A stretch of DNA of 64,000 bases from an uncultured Bifidobacteriaceae bacterium (GTDB lineage: Bacteria; Actinomycetota; Actinomycetes; Actinomycetales; Bifidobacteriaceae). Location: contig CAMXYK010000004.1 of assembly GCA_947253155.1 (NCBI GenBank), positions 17,355 to 81,354 on the forward strand, read 5' to 3'. Below, piece by piece: positions 18,455 through 27,363 of this stretch (its first letter is position 1; each line of letters starts with the position of its first letter). The notes beneath the pieces were generated by a model that had not been told where the DNA came from, searched no databases, and was given only the letters and a program-made list of their open reading frames with translations. A program made the position numbers and the translations under genes.

Positions 18455-20788
18455 TTACTGACCGGTATGAGGAGTAGAAGGATCAGACTGACTTTCTCCA
18501 GTATTCCCAGAATTTGTGTTCGCGGAGCTGCCTAATCCATCTAGCAAAGAATTTTCGTCATCTTGCGAATGATTGTTAGGTTGCTCTTCGCTACCGTTCG
18601 CTTTATTATCTTTGCTATCTTTATTAGCATCTTCGTTATTGTAATTATTTTCGTCAGTGTATGAACGTCCGCCTAAGCCCCACGTGCCGTCGTGGCCGCC
18701 AACATCGCCTGTATCTTCCGCATCTGGGAATTTAACATTTTGACTACCAGCAAGCGCCTTCTTCATATACTTAGTAAACAGATGAATAGGGTATGCGCTT
18801 CCTCCGCTGTATCCGTGGAACGGCTTAATTACTTGTGGATTTCCTTTTGCATCCGGGCTCCACATAGCAAAAACAGTAACTACATTTGGCGTGAATCCAA
18901 CGAAACTACCAGCAGTACCATCGTTTGCAGTTCCAGATTTTCCAGCAAGCTCTTTTCCAACTGCTCTAGCTTCAGTTGCAGTACCATGCTGAACTACGCC
19001 AGTCATCGCTTTAATCGCCAATGCTGTATCTTTTGGCGAAAACACTTGCTTACCGCTAGTTGGCGCGCGATAAAACTCTTTGCCATCAGGATTCTTTACG
19101 CTAGCTACAATATGCAAATCTGGTCGTATTCCCTTATTTGCAAAAGTTGCGTAAGCTCGAGCAATTTCGCTCACATGCACAGGATCGTTACCCAATACTG
19201 TAAATGGATTCTTACCGTTGACGCGTTTAGGACTTAATCCAGCAGTAACAGCGTTGTGCGCAACTTTCTTAGTTCCTAACTTATCTTGCAAAGCCATATA
19301 CACGGTATTTACAGAATTTGCTGTTGCTTTATACAAATTAATTGAGCCGTAACTAGCATTTCCAAAATTAGCAACAGGTTTTTCAATGCCGTTAAATTTA
19401 AGTGGAGAATTACCATTAAAAAGCGTATCCAAACTTGTTCCAGCCTGAATTGCTCCAAGTAAAGCGAAAGGTTTCATTGTGGAACCAGGCTCATACAATG
19501 CTTGTGTTGCATTATTTAGTTGCTTTTTAAGATAGTCGTCTCCTGCATATAAAGAAATAATGGATCCGTCTTTTGCGTTTACTGACATTGAGCCAATTTG
19601 CAAATCTTTTGGCACAATTCCGCGTCCGTCTTGCGATGGGCTTGCAACTTTGAACATTAAATCTTGCTTAGCTTTGTCAATAGTTGTAATAATGCGATAT
19701 CCGCCGCTATCGAGATCTTCTTGAGTAAATGCGCCGTTTCGAGTTAGCTCTTCTCGAACCATGTGCAATAGGTATCCTTGCGGACCGGCATACATATTTT
19801 GCGTAGTTTGAGTAATAGTTTTTGGCATCGTAGCTTGAGCAGCTTCGGACGGAGTAATGTATCCGTCTTCTTTCATAATTCTCAAAACTCGCTTAAATCG
19901 AATACTCGCTTCTTTAGGGCCGACTGCAGGATCCCATCGGCTTGGAGCAGGTATAATTCCAGCTAAAAGTGCTGCTTGTGGCAACGTTAAATCTTTAGCT
20001 TTTACGCCAAAATAAGCTTTAGCTGCAGCTTGAATGCCGTAAGCTCCGCGACCAAGATAAATAGTGTTCATATAATTGCAAAGAACTGTATCTTTATCTT
20101 GAGTTTGCGCAATTTTTAAGGCCAAAATAGCTTCGTGCAGTTTTCCAAGATACGTTTTAGTTTCGCCTAAATAGTAGCGTTCTGCATACTGTTGAGTAAT
20201 AGTAGAACCGCCCCAGCGTCCGCGCTTTGTGACGTTATGAATAAGCGCGCGTCCGATTCCTTTAAAATCAATGCCATTGTCGTGGTAGAAGGAACGATTT
20301 TCGGACGCAATAATTGCTTTACCAACATATTTAGGTAGTGCAGAACAGCTAATAATTTCGCGATTTTGTTCAGCAAAAGAGCCTAATTCTGTTTTTCCGT
20401 CAGAATAATAAACTTTCGTTTTATCGGCCATTGCAACTTTGTCAGGAGCAGGTATGTCTGTTGTGGCATACATAAAACCAAAAACAAGCGCGCCAAGCAA
20501 AATAGGAACGAAAATTATAATAAGCAACCAAAAAATAATCGGGTGCCTTCCATGCCATGTTTTTCGGCGCTGCATTCTAGTGTATTCTCGCGAGCGCGCG
20601 CGTCTTGAATTACGGCCGTCATAATTAGAAGGCTTTTGATTATCGTAATAATCTCGATAATCATATTCTGCGTACTCACTAGGTGAAACTTGTTGCATAT
20701 TAGCATTATTAGGTGAGTGTGACGCTACACTTCGTGGTGTTTTTGCACGCGAAGTAGAATTTCGCCTTCCATTATTATGTGTAACCAT
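18455..20788 (-). CDS. Class A penicillin-binding protein (transglycosylase/transpeptidase)
   Basis: A bifunctional PBP of 777 residues from the ATG at 20788, chosen because GGTGGA lies just upstream; the frame extends to 20866. After a polar cytoplasmic N-terminus there is one membrane anchor ('IIFWLLIIIFVPILLGALVFG'). The GT51 domain has 'IIASENRSFYHDNGIDFKGI' with catalytic Glu and 'GGSTITQQYAERYYLG'. The transpeptidase has 'PGSTMKPFALL' (SxxK), 'ANSVNTVYM' (SxN) and 'AGKSGTAND' (KSG variant of KTG). The C-terminal ~90 residues are Asp/Asn/Ser/Gly-rich and disordered. It polymerises and cross-links peptidoglycan on the outer membrane face. Divergent from ino1. Confidence 0.93.
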   Translation of the reverse strand: MVTHNNGRRNSTSRAKTPRSVASHSPNNANMQQVSPSEYAEYDYRDYYDNQKPSNYDGRNSRRARSREYTRMQRRKTWHGRHPIIFWLLIIIFVPILLGALVFGFMYATTDIPAPDKVAMADKTKVYYSDGKTELGSFAEQNREIISCSALPKYVGKAIIASENRSFYHDNGIDFKGIGRALIHNVTKRGRWGGSTITQQYAERYYLGETKTYLGKLHEAILALKIAQTQDKDTVLCNYMNTIYLGRGAYGIQAAAKAYFGVKAKDLTLPQAALLAGIIPAPSRWDPAVGPKEASIRFKRVLRIMKEDGYITPSEAAQATMPKTITQTTQNMYAGPQGYLLHMVREELTRNGAFTQEDLDSGGYRIITTIDKAKQDLMFKVASPSQDGRGIVPKDLQIGSMSVNAKDGSIISLYAGDDYLKKQLNNATQALYEPGSTMKPFALLGAIQAGTSLDTLFNGNSPLKFNGIEKPVANFGNASYGSINLYKATANSVNTVYMALQDKLGTKKVAHNAVTAGLSPKRVNGKNPFTVLGNDPVHVSEIARAYATFANKGIRPDLHIVASVKNPDGKEFYRAPTSGKQVFSPKDTALAIKAMTGVVQHGTATEARAVGKELAGKSGTANDGTAGSFVGFTPNVVTVFAMWSPDAKGNPQVIKPFHGYSGGSAYPIHLFTKYMKKALAGSQNVKFPDAEDTGDVGGHDGTWGLGGRSYTDENNYNNEDANKDSKDNKANGSEEQPNNHSQDDENSLLDGLGSSANTNSGNTGESQSDPSTPHTGQ

Positions 20789-20960
20789 ACATTCCACCGT
20801 AGCGCCCGGGCTGAATTTTTCTATAATAGCAACTATTTTTGCGTAAAAAATACCGAAAAAACTCATATTTGCCCATATTGGTTAGAGCAATAGTATGATG
20901 AAGTATGTGTGAGTGCGGCATAATGTAATGTCGCTGATTTTTTGCAGGCAAGGAGTCTAT

Positions 20961-22103
20961 ATGAGCATCCGCGTTGCCATTGCCGGCGTAGGCAATTGTG
21001 CTTCGTCGCTGGTTCAAGGCGTTGAATATTACAAAGACGCTGATGACGGTGAGAAAATTCCAGGGTTGATGCACGCTGTATTTGGTCAATATCGTGTGCG
21101 CGATATTGAGTTTGTGGCGGCTTTTGATGTTGATTCATTAAAAGTTGGGCATGATTTAAGCGAAGCAATTGGCGCTTCGCAAAATAACACCATTCGTTTT
21201 GCAGACGTGCCAAATTTGGGCGTTGAAGTTATGCGCGGCCCTACTTACGACGGTTTAGGTGATTATTACCGTGAAATGATTGATGAATCCGATGCTGAGC
21301 CGGTTGATGTTGCGAAAGTTTTGAAAGATAAGCATGTTGACGTGCTTGTGTCTTACTTGCCGGTTGGGTCCGAAGAAGCAGATAAAGCTTACGCAACTGC
21401 AGCAATGGAAGCTGGTTGTGCTTTTGTAAACTGCTTGCCAGTATTTATTGCTTCCGATCCTGAGTGGGCGCAAAAATTCCGTGATGCTGGCGTGCCGATT
21501 ATTGGCGACGATATTAAAAGCCAAGTTGGAGCAACAATTACGCACCGCGTTATGGCACGTCTTTTTGAAGATCGCGGAGTTCGCTTGGATCGCACGTATC
21601 AGCTAAACGTTGGCGGCAACATGGACTTCATGAATATGCTTCAACGCTCAAGGCTCGAGTCTAAAAAGATTTCTAAAACGCGCGCAGTAACGTCAATCGT
21701 GCCGCACGAAATGGATGAGCATAACGTTCATATTGGCCCATCTGATTACGTTGCTTGGCTGGACGACCGTAAGTTCGCTTTTGTGCGTTTGGAAGGCACG
21801 ACTTTTGGTGATGTTCCGCTTAATTTGGAGTACAAGCTTGAGGTTTGGGATTCTCCAAATTCTGCCGGCATTGTTATCGATGCTGTTCGTGCTGCAAAAA
21901 TTGCGCTTGACAGGCATTTGTCTGGCCCGATTTTGGCTCCAAGTTCATACTTTATGAAGTCTCCAGCTGTGCAGCATGAAGATAGCGAAGCTCGTCAACT
22001 AGTTGAGCGCTATATTGCTGGCGAAGTTGAAGCGGACGAAACGCAGCTTAATGCTGATGTTGAAGAAGCAAAAGAGCATGGCAAAAGCGTGTGGCGTGCG
22101 TAA
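20961..22103 (+). CDS. ino1: Inositol-1-phosphate synthase (actinobacterial type)
   Basis: A 380-residue NAD-dependent enzyme that converts glucose 6-phosphate to inositol 1-phosphate. The N-terminal NAD fold is 'IRVAIAGVGNCASSLVQG', followed by 'FVAAFDVDSLKVGHDLSEAI', 'LVSYLPVGSEEADKAYATAAMEAGCAFVNCLP' and the catalytic-loop region 'PIIGDDIKSQVGATITHR'. These match the short actinobacterial form. SD AAGGAG at 20950-20955 fixes the ATG at 20961. The product may feed phosphatidylinositol or other inositol lipids; no partner gene is adjacent. Confidence 0.93.
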   Translation: MSIRVAIAGVGNCASSLVQGVEYYKDADDGEKIPGLMHAVFGQYRVRDIEFVAAFDVDSLKVGHDLSEAIGASQNNTIRFADVPNLGVEVMRGPTYDGLGDYYREMIDESDAEPVDVAKVLKDKHVDVLVSYLPVGSEEADKAYATAAMEAGCAFVNCLPVFIASDPEWAQKFRDAGVPIIGDDIKSQVGATITHRVMARLFEDRGVRLDRTYQLNVGGNMDFMNMLQRSRLESKKISKTRAVTSIVPHEMDEHNVHIGPSDYVAWLDDRKFAFVRLEGTTFGDVPLNLEYKLEVWDSPNSAGIVIDAVRAAKIALDRHLSGPILAPSSYFMKSPAVQHEDSEARQLVERYIAGEVEADETQLNADVEEAKEHGKSVWRA

Positions 22104-22146
22104 TTTATTTAGCTAGCGTAATTTATTGCCACTAATTTATTACTAC

Positions 22147-22174
22147 TCGACATATAGCGAAAATCGTGTAATAT
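22147..22174 (+). promoter_or_regulatory. Candidate promoter of the SRP RNA gene
   Basis: TCGACA (22147-22152), a 16-base spacer and TAATAT (22169-22174). Transcription would start about 22182, exactly where the terminal stem of the SRP RNA begins. Confidence 0.55.
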
Positions 22175-22181
22175 AGATAAA

Positions 22182-22268
22182 GCCTCCGTGTGGCACTACG
22201 TCACCCAATCCCCCCAGGGCAGAAATGCAGCAAGGGTAAGTGGCCTCTAGTGGGTGCGCGGAGGTTTT
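22182..22268 (+). ncRNA. ffs: Signal recognition particle RNA (4.5S, small bacterial type)
   Basis: An ~87-base RNA. CCTCCG (22183-22188) pairs with CGGAGG (22259-22264) as the terminal stem, and a T-rich 3' end follows. The conserved Ffh-binding domain reads CAGGGCAGAAATGCAGCAAGGGTAAG around 22215-22240, with the AGCAAGG asymmetric internal loop. The apical tetraloop is GAAA closed by an A-T pair rather than the common GGAA. With Ffh and FtsY it targets nascent membrane and secreted proteins. It is a stand-alone gene between ino1 and the PAP2 gene. Confidence 0.93.
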
Positions 22269-22333
22269 ATTATTCCCAATTTTATTTTGCGCAAAACTCG
22301 CGCTGTCGTAGAGACTGTCGTAAAGTCTAAAGT

Positions 22334-23575
22334 ATGAGCGAAGAATTTACAGAAATTCATGACGAAAATTCTGATAATCAGTCTAATGATTCTGCAAAGA
22401 AAACAGACGACGAATTATCAGACAGCAGTTTGCAATCTAATAATTTGCAATTTAATAGTTTGCAAGATATTGAAGAGTTGCCTGAATTGCAAGATATTCA
22501 AGCATTTTCTGCAATGAATAATGAAGAATCTTCTGACTTAGACTTAGCAGATAATTCAGTATTAGATAAAACAAATTCTCTTAAAAATTCTGCAACAAAT
22601 TCTTCAAAAAATTTAAATCAAGATTCTTTATACGACGACGAAGAATCGGAATTCGATCCATTAACAAAACGCCCACGAGTTTCTGCAATATTGTGGTGTG
22701 TTGCGTTCGCAGTCGTATTTCTAATTTCTGCAGCAGGACTTTGGTTTGTGTGCGTGCAAACTGTAATAGGCCAAAGCTACGAAGAAATGGTTATTGACGG
22801 TTTTGGATCTCACGGAGTTCCGTCGTGGCTGAAGCTGTGTTTAAAACCGCTTTGTAATTCAATAGTTGTTATTGTTATTGGAGCTCTTATAGCTGCTGCT
22901 GCACTAGTTGTGGCATGCGTTAGAAGAAGATGGTGGCTGCTCGGTCAATGTGCCGGAATTATTATTTTGGCTGCAGCAGCTGAACCGCTTAAAAAAATTC
23001 TTCCTCGACCAATGCTTATTAACATACAATACTTGTCGGCAAATTCTGCACCTTCAGGTCACGCTTTACTTATTGCAACAGCTTGCGCTTTGCTTATTTG
23101 CACAGTTTCGCGCGTTTGGCGAGCTTGGGCAGCTGTTGCTTCTGCTGTAATAAGTATTCTTGTGCAACTTTCTTTGATTGCAGGTCACTGGCATAGAGCA
23201 TCTGACGTTATTATGTCGCTTCTTCTTGTTGGCGCAATAACGCTTATTGTTCTTGCCTTAACACGTAGTAGCGGAATGGATTTGCCTGCTTATAGGCGAT
23301 CTTCAGTAAGTGTGCAAATAGTTGGAAGCTCAATGATTACGCTGGGCGTGTTCTCCTGCTTGTATGCTGAATATTTAGTTTGGCAAATTCTTCCGGGAGT
23401 TGATATTTTCGCACAGTGGGCTGCGAACGTGTCTTATATTGCAACATACTGGTTAATTATTGGTGTATCTTTGCTAGTTTATGGAGCAATTATGGTAATG
23501 CGTCACTCTACTGCGTCGCCATTAAGTAGGCTTGGTTTAGTAGGCGCTCCGCCAACTCCACCGTCTGCAGCATAA
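22334..23575 (+). CDS. PAP2-family membrane phosphatase with long acidic N-terminus
   Basis: A 413-residue protein. Residues ~1-115 are a disordered Asp/Glu/Ser/Asn/Leu region with repeated 'LQ..' units and no signal peptide. After 'TKRPRVSAILW' come about six to eight membrane helices. The PAP2 signature is complete: 'KKILPRP' (KxxxxxxRP form), 'APSGHALL' (PSGH) and 'AGHWHRASDV' (SRxxxxxHxxxD-like). Such enzymes dephosphorylate lipid phosphates such as undecaprenyl pyrophosphate or phosphatidic acid at the membrane; the substrate is unknown here. No clear SD precedes the ATG. Confidence 0.85.
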   Translation: MSEEFTEIHDENSDNQSNDSAKKTDDELSDSSLQSNNLQFNSLQDIEELPELQDIQAFSAMNNEESSDLDLADNSVLDKTNSLKNSATNSSKNLNQDSLYDDEESEFDPLTKRPRVSAILWCVAFAVVFLISAAGLWFVCVQTVIGQSYEEMVIDGFGSHGVPSWLKLCLKPLCNSIVVIVIGALIAAAALVVACVRRRWWLLGQCAGIIILAAAAEPLKKILPRPMLINIQYLSANSAPSGHALLIATACALLICTVSRVWRAWAAVASAVISILVQLSLIAGHWHRASDVIMSLLLVGAITLIVLALTRSSGMDLPAYRRSSVSVQIVGSSMITLGVFSCLYAEYLVWQILPGVDIFAQWAANVSYIATYWLIIGVSLLVYGAIMVMRHSTASPLSRLGLVGAPPTPPSAA

Positions 23576-23709
23576 GTAATATGTCTACTCTATCTGCTTT
23601 TATCCACCGAGGTGGAATTTAATAGACGTACTGCATAAGTTGCGATACAGTTAGCGTGAAACATGTAGTTCACAGCTGTGTGTTTGATTTTGTTAGGAAA
23701 GGAGCGAAT

Positions 23710-26574
23710 ATGACAGCAGAAAATAAGCTAGTCATTGTGGAGTCTCCCACGAAAGCGCGTAAAATTGGCGGGTATTTAGGTAATGGATACACCGTAATGG
23801 CGTCAGTGGGGCATATTCGCGACCTCGCTCAGCCAAGTCAGGTCCCAGCCTCACGCAAAGCTGCGTTTGGCAAGTTTGGTGTAGATGTTGATCACGGATT
23901 TACGCCATACTATGTGGTTGGTGCTGATAAAAAGAAAACAGTTGCTGATTTGAAGACTGCGCTCGCCAATGCGGACGAGCTGTATCTGGCAACTGATGAG
24001 GATCGCGAAGGCGAAGCTATTGCATGGCATTTGGTTGAAGCCTTGAAGCCAAAAGTGCCTGTAAAGCGTATGGTTTTTCACGAGATTACTAAAGATGCGA
24101 TTCGCTCTTCGTTAAGTAACACTCGTGACGTTGACAACAATATGGTAGATGCTCAGGAAACTCGCCGCGTTCTTGACCGCTTGTACGGCTATGAGCTTTC
24201 GCCAGTATTGTGGCGTAAAGTTGGCCCAGGTCTTTCCGCAGGGCGAGTGCAGTCTGTTGCTACACGTCTTATTGTTGAGCGCGAACGTGAGCGTATGGCG
24301 TTTACGAAGGCATCTTACTGGGATATTAGCGCTGTTTTGCATGCTGCTGACGCAGAGGGGCGCGATGTTGATTTTGAAGCACGAATGACTGAGCTTGATG
24401 GACGTCGCTTAGCTGCTTCTAAAGATTTCAATTCAAAAGGTGAGCTTGTTGCTGCAAAAGGTGAGTCGCAGCTTGCTTTGCATGTAGATTCAGATTTTGC
24501 AAATAAACTTGCGCAATCTTTGCAAAAAGCAGATTTCATAGTCGACGCTATGGAAACTAAGCCGTACCGTCGCCGTCCTTTGCCGCCTTTTACTACATCA
24601 ACTTTGCAGCAAACTGCAGGAAACCGACTTTCGATGAGCTCGCGTCAAACTATGCGCGCTGCACAAGCTTTGTACGAAAACGGCTATATTACTTATATGC
24701 GTACGGATTCCGTAACGCTTTCTCAAGAAGCTATTGCTGCTGCTCGAAATGCTGCGCAAGAAGCTTTTGGTGCTGAATATGTTGCAGAATCTCCTAAGCA
24801 GTACGCAACCACTTCCGCTGGAGCGCAGGAAGCTCACGAATGTATTCGTCCTGCTGGAGCGCGCTTCTTAAGCCCGGATGAGTTGGCAAGTAAAATACCT
24901 GCAGACCAGTTGAAGCTGTACACGCTTATTTGGCAGCGCACTCTTGCTTCTCAAATGGCTGATGCTACTGGTTTTACTGCAACTGTCAAGTTGAACGCAA
25001 GTGCTGGCGAATATGGTGAAGCTTTGTTCCAAGCTTCTGGAACCGTAATTACTTTTGCTGGTTTTATGAAGGTTTTTGGTGCGTCTTCTGTATCTGATTC
25101 AGATAGTGATAAAGCTTTGCCGCCAATGCAAGCAGGTGACGTTCTTGAAGCTCAAAGCGTTACTGCAGACGGTCACGAAACGCAGCCTCCAGCTCGCTAC
25201 ACGGAAGCTTCGTTAGTAAAAACGTTGGAAGCTAAGGAAATTGGCCGCCCTTCTACTTACGCAAGTATTATTTCTACGATTATTGATCGCGGATACGTGT
25301 ACGAGCGCGGACGCGCGTTAATTCCTTCTTGGCTTGCGTTCGCTGTAATTAAGCTTTTGGAAGCGAATTTCCCAAAGTATGTTGATTACGCGTTTACTGC
25401 AGATATGGAAAATGGTTTGGACAGAATTGCGCACGGTGAAGAAACTGGGCGCGATTGGTTGACTAGATTCTATTTCGGTTCTGGAGATGATTCTGCAAAG
25501 TCTGCTGACGAAGCGCATATTGGTTTGCAGCGGCAGGTTGCTGAGCTTGGCGAAATTGACGCGCGCGAAATCAACACTATAAATATTGGCGACGGCTTGC
25601 ACGTTCGCGTTGGTCGTTACGGCCCGTATTTGGAAGATACTAAGAATTTGGATGCTGAGGGCAATCCTCGTCACGCTTCTTTGCCAGAAACTTTGGCTCC
25701 AGATGAGTTAACTGTTGATGAAGCTCATGAGCTGCTTGACCATAATGCCGAAGGCCCTAGAGTTCTTGGCACTGATCCGGAAACTGGCGGAAGCGTGGAA
25801 GTGCGTAACGGTCGTTTTGGTCCTTACGTGGCATTGGTAGAAGCGCAGGATGATTCTGAAGAATCTAAGTCTTCTAAAGCGCGTCCAAAAATGGCATCTT
25901 TGTTTAAAACTATGGATCCTGCAACATTAAGTTTGCAAGATGCTTTGCGACTTTTGAATTTGCCGCGTTTAGTTGGCGAATATGAAGAAGTTGATGCCGA
26001 AGGCGTGGTAAAACTTGCGCGAATTGAAGCAAATAACGGTCGTTACGGCCCGTACTTAACAAAAACTTATTCCGCAGTTGATGCTTCTGCCGGCGAAACT
26101 GTAGATTCAAAGCCAGATACGCGCTCTCTTGCTAGTGAAGATGCTATTTTTAGTACGACTTTAGAAGAAGCTCAAGCTTTATTTGCGCAACCAAAGTACG
26201 GTAAGCGTACTCGAGGCGCAGCTAAGCCTCCTCTTCGTGAGCTTGGTGCGGATCCGGAAACTGGTAAGCCTGTAGTAATTAAAGATGGTTTCTACGGAGC
26301 TTATATTACGGATGGTGAAACTAATCGCACTTTGCCAAAGCAGTACACGCCTGAGTCGATTGATCCTCAGGTTGCGTTTGAGCTTTTAGCTCAAAAGCGA
26401 GCTGCGGGCCCTGTGAAGCGTAAGAAGCGTACGACTAAAAGCACTAGGTCAACTACTGCTAAAAAGACGACTGCTAAAAAGACAACTGCAAAGTCTACCG
26501 CTAAAAAGACGACTGCTAAGTCGACTGCTAAGTCGACTGCTAAAAAAGCAACGTCAGCAAAAACAGCAGAGTAA
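23710..26574 (+). CDS. topA: DNA topoisomerase I with lysine-rich tail
   Basis: A 954-residue type IA topoisomerase. The Toprim domain is 'KLVIVESPTKARKIGGYLG' through 'ATDEDREGEAIAWHL'. The catalytic tyrosine is predicted as Tyr329 in 'YITYMRTDS'. The 'TSAGAQEAHECIRP' and 'RPSTYASI' motifs follow. The C-terminal half has three GxYGPY-type repeats ('NGRFGPYVAL', 'NNGRYGPYLT', 'KDGFYGAYIT') instead of zinc fingers, then a ~60-residue Lys/Thr/Ser/Ala tail of TAKKT/AKST units that probably aids DNA binding, as in other actinobacterial TopA. It relaxes negative supercoils. The start is set by SD AAAGGAG; an upstream in-frame extension exists. tmk follows 21 bases later. Confidence 0.96.
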   Translation: MTAENKLVIVESPTKARKIGGYLGNGYTVMASVGHIRDLAQPSQVPASRKAAFGKFGVDVDHGFTPYYVVGADKKKTVADLKTALANADELYLATDEDREGEAIAWHLVEALKPKVPVKRMVFHEITKDAIRSSLSNTRDVDNNMVDAQETRRVLDRLYGYELSPVLWRKVGPGLSAGRVQSVATRLIVERERERMAFTKASYWDISAVLHAADAEGRDVDFEARMTELDGRRLAASKDFNSKGELVAAKGESQLALHVDSDFANKLAQSLQKADFIVDAMETKPYRRRPLPPFTTSTLQQTAGNRLSMSSRQTMRAAQALYENGYITYMRTDSVTLSQEAIAAARNAAQEAFGAEYVAESPKQYATTSAGAQEAHECIRPAGARFLSPDELASKIPADQLKLYTLIWQRTLASQMADATGFTATVKLNASAGEYGEALFQASGTVITFAGFMKVFGASSVSDSDSDKALPPMQAGDVLEAQSVTADGHETQPPARYTEASLVKTLEAKEIGRPSTYASIISTIIDRGYVYERGRALIPSWLAFAVIKLLEANFPKYVDYAFTADMENGLDRIAHGEETGRDWLTRFYFGSGDDSAKSADEAHIGLQRQVAELGEIDAREINTINIGDGLHVRVGRYGPYLEDTKNLDAEGNPRHASLPETLAPDELTVDEAHELLDHNAEGPRVLGTDPETGGSVEVRNGRFGPYVALVEAQDDSEESKSSKARPKMASLFKTMDPATLSLQDALRLLNLPRLVGEYEEVDAEGVVKLARIEANNGRYGPYLTKTYSAVDASAGETVDSKPDTRSLASEDAIFSTTLEEAQALFAQPKYGKRTRGAAKPPLRELGADPETGKPVVIKDGFYGAYITDGETNRTLPKQYTPESIDPQVAFELLAQKRAAGPVKRKKRTTKSTRSTTAKKTTAKKTTAKSTAKKTTAKSTAKSTAKKATSAKTAE

Positions 26575-26595
26575 AATTATAAGTAGGGTTGACTT

Positions 26596-27300
26596 ATGGA
26601 ATCTTACAATAGTGATTTTTCTGGCGGTTGCGCTTGCGGCGGAAACTGCGGCTGCGGAGGTGCGGACGCGCCTGAAAACAGGGGATTGTTTATATCTTTT
26701 GAGGGCATTGATGGAGTAGGCAAAACTACGCAAGTTGAAGCTTTAAAAAAGCATTTGCAATCTTTAGGCCGTGAAGTAGTAGTTACGCGTGAGCCAGGCG
26801 GCACTTTGCTAGGTAAGTCTTTGCGCGAAATATTGTTACACGGCTCTTTTGTGGCTCCTAGAACCGAAGCGTTGCTTTTTGCTGCCGATCGTGCTCAGCA
26901 TGTTGCGGAAGTTATTCGCCCTGCAATACAGCGTGGAGCTGTGGTAATTACTGACCGCTATATTGACTCTTCTCTGGCGTATCAAGCAGGCGGCCGCGAA
27001 TTCACGATTGAAGATATACAAAACTTAAGCGAATGGGCAACGGATTCGCTGTGGCCTAATCGCACGTATTTACTAGATATGAAGCCGGAAGAAGCTTTTA
27101 AGCGTTTGCATCGTCAGCAGGATCGAATGGAATCTGCTGGAATTGATTTCGCAAGGCGCACGCGTGAAGCTTTTTTGGATTTGGCGCAAGAAAATGAGGA
27201 ACGTTACCGCGTTCTTGACGCAACTTGCTCTGTGCAATCTTTAGCTGATCTTATTTCTAAAGATGTAAATAATTTAATTGCTAAAACTGAGTCTGAATAA
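26596..27300 (+). CDS. tmk: Thymidylate kinase with Cys/Gly-rich N-terminal extension
   Basis: A 234-residue dTMP kinase. The P-loop is 'FEGIDGVGKTTQVEAL', the substrate motifs are 'VTREPGGTLLGKSLREILL' and 'ITDRYIDSSLAYQAGGR', and 'RMESAGIDFARRTREAFL' is the lid. It makes dTDP from dTMP. The first ~28 residues ('GGCACGGNCGCGGAD' region) are unusual for this enzyme: four cysteines among glycines. The frame from the ATG at 26596 is the only one with an upstream GTAGGG-like SD. It precedes holB, a common order. Confidence 0.93.
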   Translation: MESYNSDFSGGCACGGNCGCGGADAPENRGLFISFEGIDGVGKTTQVEALKKHLQSLGREVVVTREPGGTLLGKSLREILLHGSFVAPRTEALLFAADRAQHVAEVIRPAIQRGAVVITDRYIDSSLAYQAGGREFTIEDIQNLSEWATDSLWPNRTYLLDMKPEEAFKRLHRQQDRMESAGIDFARRTREAFLDLAQENEERYRVLDATCSVQSLADLISKDVNNLIAKTESE

Positions 27301-27363
27301 AAATTAATCTAAACAAAACTTAATCTGAATAAATTAGCAACAGCGAATCTAGGGGGTGAAGCG

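Noticed and set aside
23603..23616. TCCACC-GA-GGTGGA palindrome between the PAP2 gene and topA as a terminator
   Set aside because: Only a 2-base loop and no T-run. It might be a protein site, but nothing supports a specific role.
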